A DNA stretch of 42,274 nt from positions 1 through 42,274 of the forward strand of contig JACQYB010000066.1 of NCBI GenBank assembly GCA_016208415.1. The letters run 5' to 3'. Every line of letters begins with the position of its first letter. Positions within the stretch are counted from its first letter, which is position 1. Below are positions 16,334 to 25,259 of this stretch, piece after piece. The notes beneath the pieces are model-generated. The model had not been told where the DNA came from and searched no databases. It was given only the letters and a program-made list of their open reading frames with translations. This DNA comes from Betaproteobacteria bacterium (GTDB taxonomy: Bacteria; Pseudomonadota; Gammaproteobacteria; Burkholderiales; Rhodocyclaceae). The translations under genes were made by a program, and so were the position numbers.

Positions 16334-18250
16334 CCCGGGTTTCATGGATCGCCTGTTCGGCGCGGGCGCGCGCGTCGAGGAAACCGCCGGCGCCGTGGTG
16401 CTGCGCGGCAACTGGGGCGAGGTCGGCAGCGGCGTCATCCACGCCTGGCCTTCGACCTGGCGGAGCGGCTGCGCGGCGAGGGCTGGGAAGCCGGTCTGCT
16501 GCCCGATCCGGGCCAGTGCGTCGCCTACCGTCGCAGCGCGCAGGGCACCCTGCTCATCCTCGACCACCCCGAGCAGTTCCCGGACGCACTCCAGCGTCTG
16601 CTTGGGCGCCTGAAGAGCGGCGAGCCGCCGGACGCGCGGCTGCGCATCCTGTTGCTGTGCCGCGGCCCGGCGCACACGGCGCCGCGGGTGAATGCCGTCG
16701 CGCCCGGCCTGCATTCGGCGCCGCTGGAACTGCGTCCCCTGCCGGACGCGGCCCAGGCCTGGGCGCTGTTCCGGGCGGGCTGGGCGGACATGGCCCGCCG
16801 CCTGGGCAAGACCGGCGTCAGTGCGCCCATCGACGAAGTGGGCTTCACGGCCTGGCTGGCACGGGACAGCCGGCACGCCTACCCGCTGTGGGTGCTGGCC
16901 CACGCCCTCAACCTGCTCCACGACCCGGCGGCCGTCGGTCTTTCCCGCCACGAGATCCTTGGCGCCCTGGCAGACCGGGAGCGCGCGCGCATCGAGGCGG
17001 AGTGCCGCGCCAGCGACGAGTTCAAAGACCCGCAGGGGGTGCGCGGCGTAGTCGTGCTCAAGGCCCTGGCGGCGCTGCCGGGCCGGCTGGATGCCGCCTC
17101 CGTCCATACCCTGCGGACCGCCCTGCACGGCCCCGGCGCCGGGCCGTCCCAAGCCGGGGACAGCCCCCTCGGGGGGCAGCGCAGCGTGGGGGCTCACCCG
17201 ACCGGCATCGCCCTGCCGGCGGCCGCGGCGTTGCGCAGCACCAGCCTCTGGCAGCCGGACGGGTGCGGCGGCCACCTGCCGGCACTCCAGCCCGACCTGC
17301 TGGCCGCCCACCTCCTGTACCGCACCCTGGCCGATCTGCTGCCGGACGACGCCACCCGGGGCGAGTGGCTGTGGCAGACCCTGGCGCAGGGCGCGGGCAC
17401 CACCGCCGAATGGCAGCGACGGCTCACCCGCCTGGCGCGCCTGAGCGCGGACCGGGCCGGGCAGGCGCCCGGAGATCCCCTCATCGCAGCCTTGTCCGGC
17501 GTGCTGAGGGGTCACCCGGAACGGGCGCGGGCGTGCCGACCCGCGCTGGAGAGCGACACCCTCGACCGGCCCCTGCAGCCGCTGGCCATCGCCGCGACGC
17601 AGTGCGTCCTGGCCGCGGGCGGCCTCGATCCGGCGGAGGAGGCCCGCCTGCTCAACATCGTGTCGATCCGCCTCGCCGAAAGCGGCGCGCGGCGCGGCGG
17701 CCTGGCGGCGATCCGGCGCGCGGTGGACATCTACGACGGGCTCGCCGCGCAGGACCTTGCCGCCTGGGGGGCGGATCTGGCCATGAGCCTGAACAACCTG
17801 TCGGTCCATCTGGGCGGCAGCGGCGAGCTTCCCGGCGCGCTGGCGGCCATGCGGCGCGCGGTGGAGATCTACGAAAGGCTCGCGGCGGAAAACTTCGCCG
17901 CCTGGGGCCCGGACCTGGCCATGGGGCTCCACAACCTGTCGATCCGCCTGGCCGACGGTGGCGAGCGTGCGGGCGGTCTGGCGGCGATCCGGCGCGCCGT
18001 GGAGATCGGCGAGCGGCTCGCGGCGGAGAACTTCGCCGCCTGGGCCCCCGACCTGGCCCGCAGCCTCGACATCCTGTCGCTCTACCTGGCCGCCGGCGGC
18101 GAACGGCCCGGCGCCCTGGCGGCGATCCGGCGCGCGGTGGAGATCCAGGAAAGGCTCGCGGCGCACGACCTCGCCACCCATGCGCCCGACCTGGCCCGCA
18201 GCCGCCATATCCTGACGCAACTGCTGCCGCAGGGCAGCGAACCCTCGTAG
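16329..18250 (+). pseudogene. frameshifted P-loop NTPase with TPR repeats
   Basis: Two overlapping frames make one gene. The first frame from ATG 16329 (or ATG 16344) reads to a broken Walker A: RGNWGEVGSG is followed by VIHAW instead of KST. The continuation is in another frame from about 16437, with LAFDLAERLRGEGWEAGLL and Walker B-like TLLILDHPEQ. Relative to an intact GSGKST-LAF junction, 11 bases stand where 9 are expected, a net +2 change in the P-loop. The long downstream frame (open to TAG 18250) ends in at least four TPR units of the ALAAIRRAVEIYERLAAENF type. One 69-bp repeat lies at 17133-17201. The layout suggests a STAND-like NTPase with a TPR sensor (inference). A sequencing error is possible, but the changed lysine and serine argue for real decay. 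Confidence 0.7.
17133..17201 (+). repeat. 69-bp intragenic repeat, one unit
   Basis: It opens with CCGGCGCCGGGCC at 17133, and 69 bp later the sequence resumes with the degenerate CCGGCATCGCC at 17202. It is read in frame as GAGPSQAGDSPLGGQRSVGA in the linker between the NTPase and TPR parts. This is the only single-unit copy seen in full. Confidence 0.88.
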
Positions 18251-18471
18251 GGCGCGATGGCGAAGCGCCTTGCTTCGCCTGGGGCTGCCACAGGGCAGCG
18301 AGCAGCGGGTCCGCGAACCGGCCCGCAACCCGGCCGTGGAAGGGGTGTGCCGCGACCGGCGTCGGCGCGCCCGCGCGTGCCGGACCGGTGGCCACGATCG
18401 GCGGCTTGCGGGCCCCGACGGGCGCGGATCTGCCGCCGCTGCGGAGGCGGCATGGCAAGGGATCGAACATG

Positions 18472-18553
18472 AACCTTGAAACCGCAGTTGGACCTCTTTC
18501 AACGCAGAGATCGCAGAGACACCGAGGCCGTCTCTGCGTCAAGCGAGGTTTTT
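18472..18553 (+). repeat. second copy of the 199-368 repeat family
   Basis: AACCTTGAAACC, ACCTCTTTCAACG and CGCAGAGACACCGAGGCCG follow in the same order as in the reverse complement of 300-368. The copy is shorter than the first and ends in GCGAGGTTTTT. The terminal GAGG lies eight bases before the corA start codon, where a ribosome site is expected. The 18251-18471 stretch before it holds no gene I can support. Confidence 0.7.
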
Positions 18554-18556
18554 CGG

Positions 18557-19528
18557 ATGACGACAGTGGTCGATTGCGTGGCGTATCGGCACGGTCAGCC
18601 GCAGGGCGAACTGGCGCTGGACGACATCAGCGAGGCCGTCAAGCAGGACGCCACCTTCGTCTGGCTCGGCCTGCACGAGCCGGATCTGCCGCTGCTGCGC
18701 AAGATCCAGGAAGAATTCGGCCTGCACGAACTGGCCATCGAGGACGCCCAGTCCGCCCACCAGCGCCCCAAGCTGGAGGAATACGGCGATTCGCTGTTCA
18801 TCGTGCTGCACACCGCCCGGTGGTGGGACGATCACATGCAGCTTGGAGAGACCCACATCTTCGTCGGCGCCCGGTACTTCATCACCGTCCGCCACGGCGC
18901 CTCCCACTCCTACCACCAGGTGCGGGCGCGTTGCGAGGCCATGCCCCAGCACCTGGCGGCCGGCCCGGGTTTCGCGCTCTACGGCATCATGGACTTCGTG
19001 GTGGACCACTACCGGCCCGTGGTCGACGCCTTCGAGGAGCGTTTCAGCCAGTTGGAGGCGGACGTCTTCAAGGAACGCTCCGACCGCCAGACCATCACCC
19101 GCGTCTATCAGCTCAAGCGGGAGCTCCTCAAGCTGCGCAACCTGGCGGCGCCGGTGATCGACATCACCAACCAGTTGATGCGGCTGCACCCCGACCTGGT
19201 GACCCGTGACCTGCGCGCCTACTACCGCGACGTGCTGGACCACGCCACCCGCGTCACCCGCACCACCGACAGCCTGCGCGAGATGCTCTCCGATGCGCTG
19301 CAGGTGAATCTGGCGCTCATGTCGCTGAAACAGAACGAGGTGGTGAAGGCCCTGGCGAGCTGGGGTGCCATCCTCGCCCTGCCCACCATGGTGTTCAGCA
19401 TGTACGGCATGAACTTCCGCTTCATGCCGGAACTGCAATCGCCCTTCGGCTATCCGCTGTCCCTGCTGGCCACGGGGCTGGGCTGCGCCTGGCTGTACCG
19501 GCGCTTCAAGCGCGCCGGGTGGCTGTAG
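18557..19528 (+). CDS. corA: CorA-family Mg2+/divalent cation transporter
   Basis: A 323-residue inner-membrane channel of the CorA family, which moves Mg2+ (some members Co2+, Ni2+ or Zn2+) as pentamers. The cytosolic N-terminal domain includes FGLHELAIEDAQ and AHQRPKLEEYGDSLFIVLH, a typical CorA segment. The long helix region (FSQLEADVF to LKQNEVVKALASWGAI) leads to two C-terminal membrane segments, with the signature YGMNF after the first and a basic end (YRRFKRAGWL). The frame is open from 18476, but that part is repeat sequence. The ATG at 18557 gives the normal family N-terminus and has GAGG eight bases upstream, supplied by the repeat. The gene stands alone, between decayed genes. Confidence 0.93.
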   Translation: MTTVVDCVAYRHGQPQGELALDDISEAVKQDATFVWLGLHEPDLPLLRKIQEEFGLHELAIEDAQSAHQRPKLEEYGDSLFIVLHTARWWDDHMQLGETHIFVGARYFITVRHGASHSYHQVRARCEAMPQHLAAGPGFALYGIMDFVVDHYRPVVDAFEERFSQLEADVFKERSDRQTITRVYQLKRELLKLRNLAAPVIDITNQLMRLHPDLVTRDLRAYYRDVLDHATRVTRTTDSLREMLSDALQVNLALMSLKQNEVVKALASWGAILALPTMVFSMYGMNFRFMPELQSPFGYPLSLLATGLGCAWLYRRFKRAGWL

Positions 19529-19546
19529 GGCGGCGCCGGCGGCGCC

Positions 19547-19708
19547 ATGAACACGACCCCGTTCAGTATTCTGGTGGTTGAGGACCAGCCGCATGTCCGC
19601 CGCGTGCTTCGTCCGGGCGGGCTGGAAGTGGACCTGGCGCGGCGCGAGGGGCGCCGGGCGGGGGAAGAGCAGTCTGTTGCGGGTCTTGCGGCTCGGTTCC
19701 TTCGTGCG
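19547..19708 (+). pseudogene. OmpR-type response regulator remnant with internal deletion
   Basis: The ATG at 19547 opens a receiver N-terminus (FSILVVEDQPHVRRVLR, with the acidic pair) that runs directly into PGGLEVDLARREGRRAGEE. That second segment looks like the first strands of the OmpR/PhoB winged-helix domain (LEVDLARREVRRAGE type). About 100 residues that should lie between, including the phospho-acceptor, are missing. The frame then runs into the 3' end of the convergent restriction gene. This is a deletion relic, possibly made when the restriction-modification genes arrived. Confidence 0.6.
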
Positions 19709-19718
19709 GTTTCCGCCT

Positions 19719-20813
19719 TCAGCAATCGTCGCCGACGAGCTTCGCGAGAAGCGCCGGGCTCGACGCGCCATCACGCAGCACGACAATGTGTTCGGGCTCG
19801 GCCGCAAACCAGGCAAACGATCGCCATGCGAGTTCTGGAACGGTTTTCCTGAACGCGGCTTGCGAGCGATCCAGGTACGCGGTGACAAACGCCACGCGCT
19901 CGGACGGGAAGCCTGCTTCCGTGGCAATACCGAGGAGTGCGGCCTGGCGCTGCGGCGTCATCGGGCCGTCGGTGGCGACAGCCTCGACGAAGACCAGGAG
20001 CACGTGATCGGAGTCGCCGCCGATGTCGGCCAGGATGATGTCCGGGAGGTTCCGCTCCGTACTGATCCTGAGTCCAAGTTGCGCGGCAAGGTCGTCGTCA
20101 CGGGCGACGACCTTGGCGCCGCTCTCGCTCAGCCAGAGGAGCGCCGGCGCGGCGAGGAAGCGCGGCGCGAACTTCTCGATCACGTCCCGTGAGATGACGG
20201 AACTGGGGCCGGGGGCCATGCGACGGGTCTCGCCATTCGGGAACGTCACGAGTATCCCTTCTCCGGTCGTGACGGCCCCGCGGCGCACCAGCACGGTGCG
20301 CGCGAGCGCGGCGGCGGAAAGGTGCCTGTTTCGCCAGGCTTGCGCCGCATCGGCAAATGCCGCGTCGTCGAGGGCCGGGTCGAAGAGCCGGGCGAAATCC
20401 GCACGCAGCGCGTAGCGCGGCTTTCCCGAGGTGGTCGGCAGGCCGGAACGCTCGACCACGGCATTGTTCGTGATGAAGCCCTGGCGGATGGTCTCGTCGC
20501 GGATCTGCTCGCGGCTGTTTTCGTGATACCAGGTCTTGCCTTCAGGATGAAAACCGGGTTTGAGGGAGGCAGCGGCGTATTCACGGCGTGCAGCTTCCCC
20601 CTTACGCGCGGCTTGCCGGTCGGTCATGCGAACGATCTGCTTCGGTGCGACCCACCGATCGGTGGATTCGATTGCTCCCACGTACAGCATTGCGAAAATC
20701 GTGGAAGCTGCGGCTTCGCGGATGCAATACGTGCGATGCGCTACGCCCTCGGGAAAGATGACCTGCAGGCGCTGGTGGATGGCGGCGCGGCTGATGTATG
20801 GCGGCAGGCTCAT
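19719..20813 (-). CDS. BsuBI/PstI-type type II restriction endonuclease
   Basis: A 364-residue protein matching the BsuBI/PstI endonuclease family, whose known members cut CTGCAG. The N-terminal part carries the family helical domain (AIESTDRWVAPKQIVRMTDRQ). The C-terminal catalytic part has LPDIILADIGGDSDHVLLVF followed by VEAVATDGPMTPQRQAAL, fitting a PD-(D/E)XK-like site (Asp in LPDI, Glu in VEAV), and then FVTAYLDRSQAAFRKTVPELAW. Its start codon overlaps the stop codon of the adjacent methyltransferase by 4 bp (ATGA), so the two are co-translated with methylase first, as expected for self-protection. Specificity for CTGCAG is inferred from the family. CTGCAG occurs in the host sequence (for example near 25352 and 37581), so methylation would be needed. 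Confidence 0.88.
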   Translation of the reverse strand: MSLPPYISRAAIHQRLQVIFPEGVAHRTYCIREAAASTIFAMLYVGAIESTDRWVAPKQIVRMTDRQAARKGEAARREYAAASLKPGFHPEGKTWYHENSREQIRDETIRQGFITNNAVVERSGLPTTSGKPRYALRADFARLFDPALDDAAFADAAQAWRNRHLSAAALARTVLVRRGAVTTGEGILVTFPNGETRRMAPGPSSVISRDVIEKFAPRFLAAPALLWLSESGAKVVARDDDLAAQLGLRISTERNLPDIILADIGGDSDHVLLVFVEAVATDGPMTPQRQAALLGIATEAGFPSERVAFVTAYLDRSQAAFRKTVPELAWRSFAWFAAEPEHIVVLRDGASSPALLAKLVGDDC

Positions 20814-22591
20814 GCCGCCCCGTCCGCCGAATAGAGCTGATCGCAGGCTTGCTCGAAGTCCGCGCGGTCGATCTCCCGGCCCATGAAACGCTCCAGGTCG
20901 GCGGCGGCGGGAAGTGGAAGACTCTCCAGTTCATAAGCGGAAACCGCGACACTGCCGCTCAAGCACCGGAACGCGCGGTCGGCCGCTGCGCTGTTCAGGA
21001 ATGCGGCAAGCAGGGAGGGCGGAACCGGCGGGCAGGCGACAGTGGGCACGAGCATGTTGAGGTGGTTCTCCACGGTCACGCCCGCATGCCGCCCAAGCAA
21101 GGACGCCGGCATCTCCGCGGCGATGAGACGGCGCGCCTGCTCCTTCGCGGTCGTTCGCTGAAGGACAACGCAGGGCGTGCGCACGACCAGCCAGTCATCC
21201 CCGGGTTGAAGCCGGAAATACGGCTTGTGATTGCGCTTCTCCGAGCGGAACACGAAGCGTCCGTCACTCGTGACGCATTCCGCCCACACCAGCGGCACGG
21301 TGCCCGGCCCGGCCTCGTCACGGAGCTGGTCCTTGTGGCGATTCCACACCAGGGGCCCGGTACTCACCTTGTAGCCCCAGTCCGATAATCTCTGCGGCAT
21401 GGCGCGCAGACGCCCGGCGAGCACCGCCTCGCTGGAGTGGCGGGGAAGTATCCAGGGGCCGGTGGGGGTCGCGGGCAAGGCGACGCTTCCCGCCGCCTCC
21501 AGCCTCGCCGGCGCGCCGGATTGCGGCTCGATGAAGGAGACCACGGCGGACCCGCGCGCCCCGTTCTTCCGGTAGGTGACCAGAACCGTTTCCTGGAGGA
21601 CCTCCTCGAAGACACCCTTGCGCAGCGTAACGAAATCAAGCGCAACGGGCGGAGCTTCATGCCATAGCACGGCGCGCAGATTCTTGAAGTACTCGCCCGC
21701 AAGAAAGCTGGAGGGCGTAAGAAACGAAACGAGCCCCCCCGGCCGGGCAAGGCGGACGGCCTGGTCCATGAACAGACCGTAGAGATTGGCATGCCCGTAG
21801 AGGCTGCGGGCATAACGCATGCGTTGGTCGGTGGGCAAGGACACCCTTCCGAACGGCGGATTTCCGATCACCAGGTCGAAGACCTGTTCCTTCGTCACGC
21901 CGAGGCTGTCACGGACGTCGATGCAGGGGCTTGGCCGCCGTCCGGCGGCCCGAATCGTCGGAAGCGTGGCGGCCTCGATGAAGACCTGCGCCATCCACGC
22001 GGCGAAGGGGTCGAGTTCGTATCCGCACAGGCGAGCGGAGACGTTCTTGAGGGCGAAAGCCGGATCGCACCGCCCCATGGCGCGAATCATGCGCTGGGCC
22101 GCGGGAACGAGAAACGCACCCGCTCCGGCTGCCGGATCGAGGATCCTGGCGCTGGTCCAGTCAAGGCCGGCCGCCTCGGCCTGATCGAGCAGGCGGTTGG
22201 CGAGCGAGGGCGGTGTGTAATGGACGCCGTGCGTTGCGCGCCATTCCGACGGCAACAGGCCGCAATAAAGCAGGCCAAGCTGCGACGCCGCCTCGACAAT
22301 GGAAAGACCTGCGACGCTTCGGCCGAAATGCGTGGCGACCTGATCCGTGGGTACACGCAGTTCGTACCCTGCAAACGGAGGGGGCAGGAGAGGCAGGCCG
22401 GTTTCCAGACGTTCCCAGAAACCCTCTACCGCACGAGCGGCAATGGCGCCGGCAAATGCAGTTTGCGTGTCCTGCGTGCTGGCTCTGGCCTCCATCTGGA
22501 GCTGCCGCCGCAGTTCGGCAGGCGACAGAATCTGCGGAAAAAGAGGAAGGCTGAGGCTTCGTCCGGAACTGCCCTGCACCGATGCGCTCAT
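20810..22591 (-). CDS. N6-adenine DNA methyltransferase of the BsuBI/PstI-type system
   Basis: A 593-residue adenine methyltransferase that should protect the site cut by the neighbouring endonuclease, using S-adenosylmethionine. The SAM-binding motif I is ILDPAAGAGAF and catalytic motif IV is NPPF (Asn244-Phe247, within VIGNPPFGRVS). The remainder, with CVVLQRTTAKEQ and ENHLNMLVPT, resembles the target-recognition part of Eco57I/TaqI-like methylases. ATG 22591 is the start. The protein is longer than M.PstI (about 500 residues) by an N-terminal extension of about 100 residues (LSPAELRRQLQMEARASTQD). The 274 bp upstream hold only short frames and probably the promoters of this gene and the divergent propeller gene. 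Confidence 0.88.
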   Translation of the reverse strand: MSASVQGSSGRSLSLPLFPQILSPAELRRQLQMEARASTQDTQTAFAGAIAARAVEGFWERLETGLPLLPPPFAGYELRVPTDQVATHFGRSVAGLSIVEAASQLGLLYCGLLPSEWRATHGVHYTPPSLANRLLDQAEAAGLDWTSARILDPAAGAGAFLVPAAQRMIRAMGRCDPAFALKNVSARLCGYELDPFAAWMAQVFIEAATLPTIRAAGRRPSPCIDVRDSLGVTKEQVFDLVIGNPPFGRVSLPTDQRMRYARSLYGHANLYGLFMDQAVRLARPGGLVSFLTPSSFLAGEYFKNLRAVLWHEAPPVALDFVTLRKGVFEEVLQETVLVTYRKNGARGSAVVSFIEPQSGAPARLEAAGSVALPATPTGPWILPRHSSEAVLAGRLRAMPQRLSDWGYKVSTGPLVWNRHKDQLRDEAGPGTVPLVWAECVTSDGRFVFRSEKRNHKPYFRLQPGDDWLVVRTPCVVLQRTTAKEQARRLIAAEMPASLLGRHAGVTVENHLNMLVPTVACPPVPPSLLAAFLNSAAADRAFRCLSGSVAVSAYELESLPLPAAADLERFMGREIDRADFEQACDQLYSADGAA

Positions 22592-22865
22592 GGTCTCGCT
22601 TACCGCCTCTGGTTCTTGTTCCCGAACAACGGCGACGAATTCGTTGGCTGCCTGATGATGCTGACCGACTCTACATCAAGGTGCCTGGGGCGTCCACGGA
22701 CCCGGAGGGGCACGGCCGAAGGACCCCGTTGGTGGCGCAAGGCATGTTTGCGCTGCCCCGCGGCGCATGTCGTCCGTTCGCAAATCAACGTGTCGCCGGT
22801 GAGGAAAGGCGGACTGATGGGGGAAAATGGCTCCCTTTCGTCATCAACAATAAGGGGAGCGACCC

Positions 22866-24020
22866 ATGGGCCATCTTGGCAAGGGGAATGTGCGGCCGGG
22901 ACGGGCCGTCGGGTGCGGTGCGGCCTGGCTGCTGGCGGGGGGGCTGATGCTCGGGGCGGCGGCATGGGCGGGGGAGGCCAACCGCAGCGTGGCCGCCACC
23001 GGGGGGATGGACGATCCCAAGGGCGCCGGGGCAGTGTCCAGCGGCGTGGCGCTGCCGCCGATTCCGCCGCTGACGGGCAGCCGCGCCAGACCCGTGGCCT
23101 CGTGGGGCAAGCCGCTGCCCTATCCCATCGTGATCGCCGACCGGCGCAACAACCGGCTCATCGAGATCACGCCGGACAAGCGCATCGTGTGGGAATTCCC
23201 CTCGCCCAATCTCACGGTCTACAGTGGCAACGAGGACGTGAACTTCTCCGAGGATGGCAGGACGCTGGCCATCAGCGAGGAGGACAACTACGACATCCAC
23301 CTCGTCGATTACGAGAAGCGGGCGCTGATCTGGACCTACGGCACGCCGGAGCAGAAGGGCCGCAAGCCCGGCTTCCTCAACTACCCGGACGACGCCCACC
23401 TGCTGCGCGACGGCAAGGTGATGACGGCCGACATCCGCAACTGCCGCATCCTGTTCGTGGACCGCCAGACGCTGAACATCGCCGCCCAGTGGGGCAAGCC
23501 GGGCAAGTGCCGGCACGATCCGCCGCGCCACCTGGCCTGGCCCAACGGCGCCACGCCCCTGGAAAACGGCGACATCCTGGTCACCGAGATCCAGGGCTCG
23601 TGGATCTCGCGCATCACCCGCCAGGGCAAGGTGGTGTGGAGCCGGCGCGCCCCGGGGGTGCGCTATCCCTCGGACGCCTTTCCCACGCGGGACGGGCAGG
23701 TGATCGTGGCGGACTTCGCCAGGCCGGGGAAGGTGGTGATCTTCGACCCGGCCACCGGCAAGGTGAGCTGGGAGTATTTCGTGGCGGAGGGTGACAAGTC
23801 GCTGGACCATCCTTCCCTGGCGCGCGAACTGCCGGATACCGGCGACATCATCGTCGCCGACGACCTGCGCCACCGCGTGGTGGTGATCGACCGCAAGACC
23901 AGGGAGTTCATCTGGCAGTACGGCGTCACCGACCAGCATGACCACAAGCCGGGGTATCTCTTCTACCCGGACGGCTTCGACATCGACGTGTTCCGCGACT
24001 GGAAGGCGGCGAAACGCTGA
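22866..24020 (+). CDS. exported PQQ-like/arylsulfotransferase-type beta-propeller protein
   Basis: A 384-residue protein with a signal peptide (CGAAWLLAGGLMLGAAAWA, cleavage probably before GEANRS). The mature part is a repeat of propeller blades: IVIADRRNNRLIEITPDKRI, VWEFPSP, IHLVDYEKRALIWTYG, ILFVDRQTLNIAAQWG, ISRITRQGKVVWSRR, VVIFDPATGKVSWEYF and VVVIDRKTREFIWQYG. The W-x-Y/F-G endings resemble PQQ-like and arylsulfotransferase-type propellers. The catalytic histidines of arylsulfotransferases cannot be assigned, so an enzyme role is not claimed. ATG 22866 has AAGGGGAG upstream. It ends in a REP palindrome and is convergent with the protease gene. Confidence 0.75.
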   Translation: MGHLGKGNVRPGRAVGCGAAWLLAGGLMLGAAAWAGEANRSVAATGGMDDPKGAGAVSSGVALPPIPPLTGSRARPVASWGKPLPYPIVIADRRNNRLIEITPDKRIVWEFPSPNLTVYSGNEDVNFSEDGRTLAISEEDNYDIHLVDYEKRALIWTYGTPEQKGRKPGFLNYPDDAHLLRDGKVMTADIRNCRILFVDRQTLNIAAQWGKPGKCRHDPPRHLAWPNGATPLENGDILVTEIQGSWISRITRQGKVVWSRRAPGVRYPSDAFPTRDGQVIVADFARPGKVVIFDPATGKVSWEYFVAEGDKSLDHPSLARELPDTGDIIVADDLRHRVVVIDRKTREFIWQYGVTDQHDHKPGYLFYPDGFDIDVFRDWKAAKR

Positions 24021-24034
24021 GGGGACGGGGCGTG

Positions 24035-24093
24035 GTGGGAGCGGGCTTGCCCGCGATCATGGCTGCCGATATCCCGGGCAAGCCCGCTCCCAC
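24035..24093. repeat. REP palindrome pair between convergent genes
   Basis: GTGGGAGCGGGCTTGCCCG at the left and its inverted form CGGGCAAGCCCGCTCCCAC at the right form a long hairpin. A second copy lies inside the coding sequence at 33712-33770. It may help terminate both converging transcripts. Its left part provides the last codons and stop of the protease gene. Confidence 0.85.
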
Positions 24094-25055
24094 AATAGCG
24101 GGTGCAACAGCGAAGCCTGTTGCGACGGGATGCCGCGCCGGCGCGCCGCCCAGCCCAGCATGCCCAAGCCTCCCAGCAGCATGGCCCAGGTCGATGGCTC
24201 GGGCACCGGGGAGATGGTGCTGTTGATCCAGGTGCTGTAGGTCGAGACCACCATGCCGCCGCCGATGGAGCCGAACAGGGGTGGCGCCGGGCCGCCGCCG
24301 ATGCTGCCGTTGAAGGTGTTGACGCCGGCCAGCAGCCAGTTGGCTCCGTCGAACACGAAGGCGCCGCCGCCGGAGTCACCCCCCACCAGGTTGGTCTCGA
24401 TGAGGTTGCCCAGCGAGCCGCCGCCCATGGCATTGGGCGCGGAGCCGCCGTCGAAATCGAACATGTAGGTCTGGTTGCCCGATCCGGTGAAGTAGGCATC
24501 GGCCACGTTCCGGCCGGTGCGCTTCACGGAACCGTCGGCCGCGACCGTGGCGCCAACGTCGCCATTGCCGCTGCCGCCGTAGCCCACGAGGGTGAGGTCG
24601 GTGGTGCCAAGGGTGAAGGGGGTGCCGTACAGGCCGTAGATGGGCACCCCCGCCGGCGCCGCGGAAGAAAGCTGCACCAGGGCGAGGTCGTTGTACGCCG
24701 CGGCGTTGGCAATGGAGCTGTTGTAGGACGGGTGCAGGTAGACCGCGGCAACCCCCAGGCTGTGGGTGAGGTTGCCGCCGTAATTGAGGTAGAAGCTGGA
24801 ACTGCCCACGGTGAGGCCGCTGGCCACGTGGGCGGCGGTGAGCACCCACTGGGAGTCCACCAGGGCGCCGCTGCCGTTGCTGAAGCTGCCGACGCCGGCG
24901 AAGACCGAGCTGGTGGTGTTGGCATCCACCCGCGCCGCCGGGGTGTCCGGACTGGCTCCGGCCATGATGGCATGGGCCGGTGCGCCGATCGTGAGGGCAA
25001 GGGCCGCCAGGGAGGCGGCGAGAATCCCAGCGGTGGGCAGTCTGCTTCTGTTCAT
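24057..25055 (-). CDS. trypsin-like serine protease with PEP-CTERM sorting signal
   Basis: A 332-residue secreted protease. A signal peptide (GILAASLAALALTIGAPAHA) leads into a chymotrypsin-fold domain with the full triad: His in VLTAAHVAS, Asp in YNDLALVQL and Ser in GGDSGGGAF. The C-terminus has a PEP-CTERM signal, VPEPSTWAMLLGGLGMLGWA then ARRR, recognised by the exosortase system, which processes and sorts proteins to the surface of Gram-negative bacteria that make exopolysaccharide (established for the family). No exosortase is in the window. After ARRR there are 25 more residues (GIPSQQASLL to GYRQP), partly encoded by the REP element. Most PEP-CTERM proteins end within a few residues of the basic cluster, so this tail is odd. 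Confidence 0.9.
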   Translation of the reverse strand: MNRSRLPTAGILAASLAALALTIGAPAHAIMAGASPDTPAARVDANTTSSVFAGVGSFSNGSGALVDSQWVLTAAHVASGLTVGSSSFYLNYGGNLTHSLGVAAVYLHPSYNSSIANAAAYNDLALVQLSSAAPAGVPIYGLYGTPFTLGTTDLTLVGYGGSGNGDVGATVAADGSVKRTGRNVADAYFTGSGNQTYMFDFDGGSAPNAMGGGSLGNLIETNLVGGDSGGGAFVFDGANWLLAGVNTFNGSIGGGPAPPLFGSIGGGMVVSTYSTWINSTISPVPEPSTWAMLLGGLGMLGWAARRRGIPSQQASLLHPLLWERACPGYRQP

Positions 25056-25225
25056 GTTCGGTTCCCCTTCTCCCTGTGGCGCCGGTGAGCGATGGCGCAG
25101 GCGCGCGTGGGCGAAAGTATAGGCGGCGGTGCGCGCGAACGGAATTCACCCGATGGATGAACCGGAGGGTGGCGCCTGCGGGAGGCGAAGCGGCGCGAAG
25201 GCGGCGAACGCGCCGTGCCGGGCGA

Positions 25226-25231
25226 TACAAT
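25226..25231 (+). promoter_or_regulatory. candidate -10 box TACAAT
   Basis: GATACAATG lies 29 bp before the ATG at 25260. It supports that start over the earlier in-frame GTG 25215 and ATG 25230, which would be upstream of or inside the promoter. No clear -35 is seen. Confidence 0.45.
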
Positions 25232-25259
25232 GCCCCTTCCCGCCCGCGAGCCGAATTCC

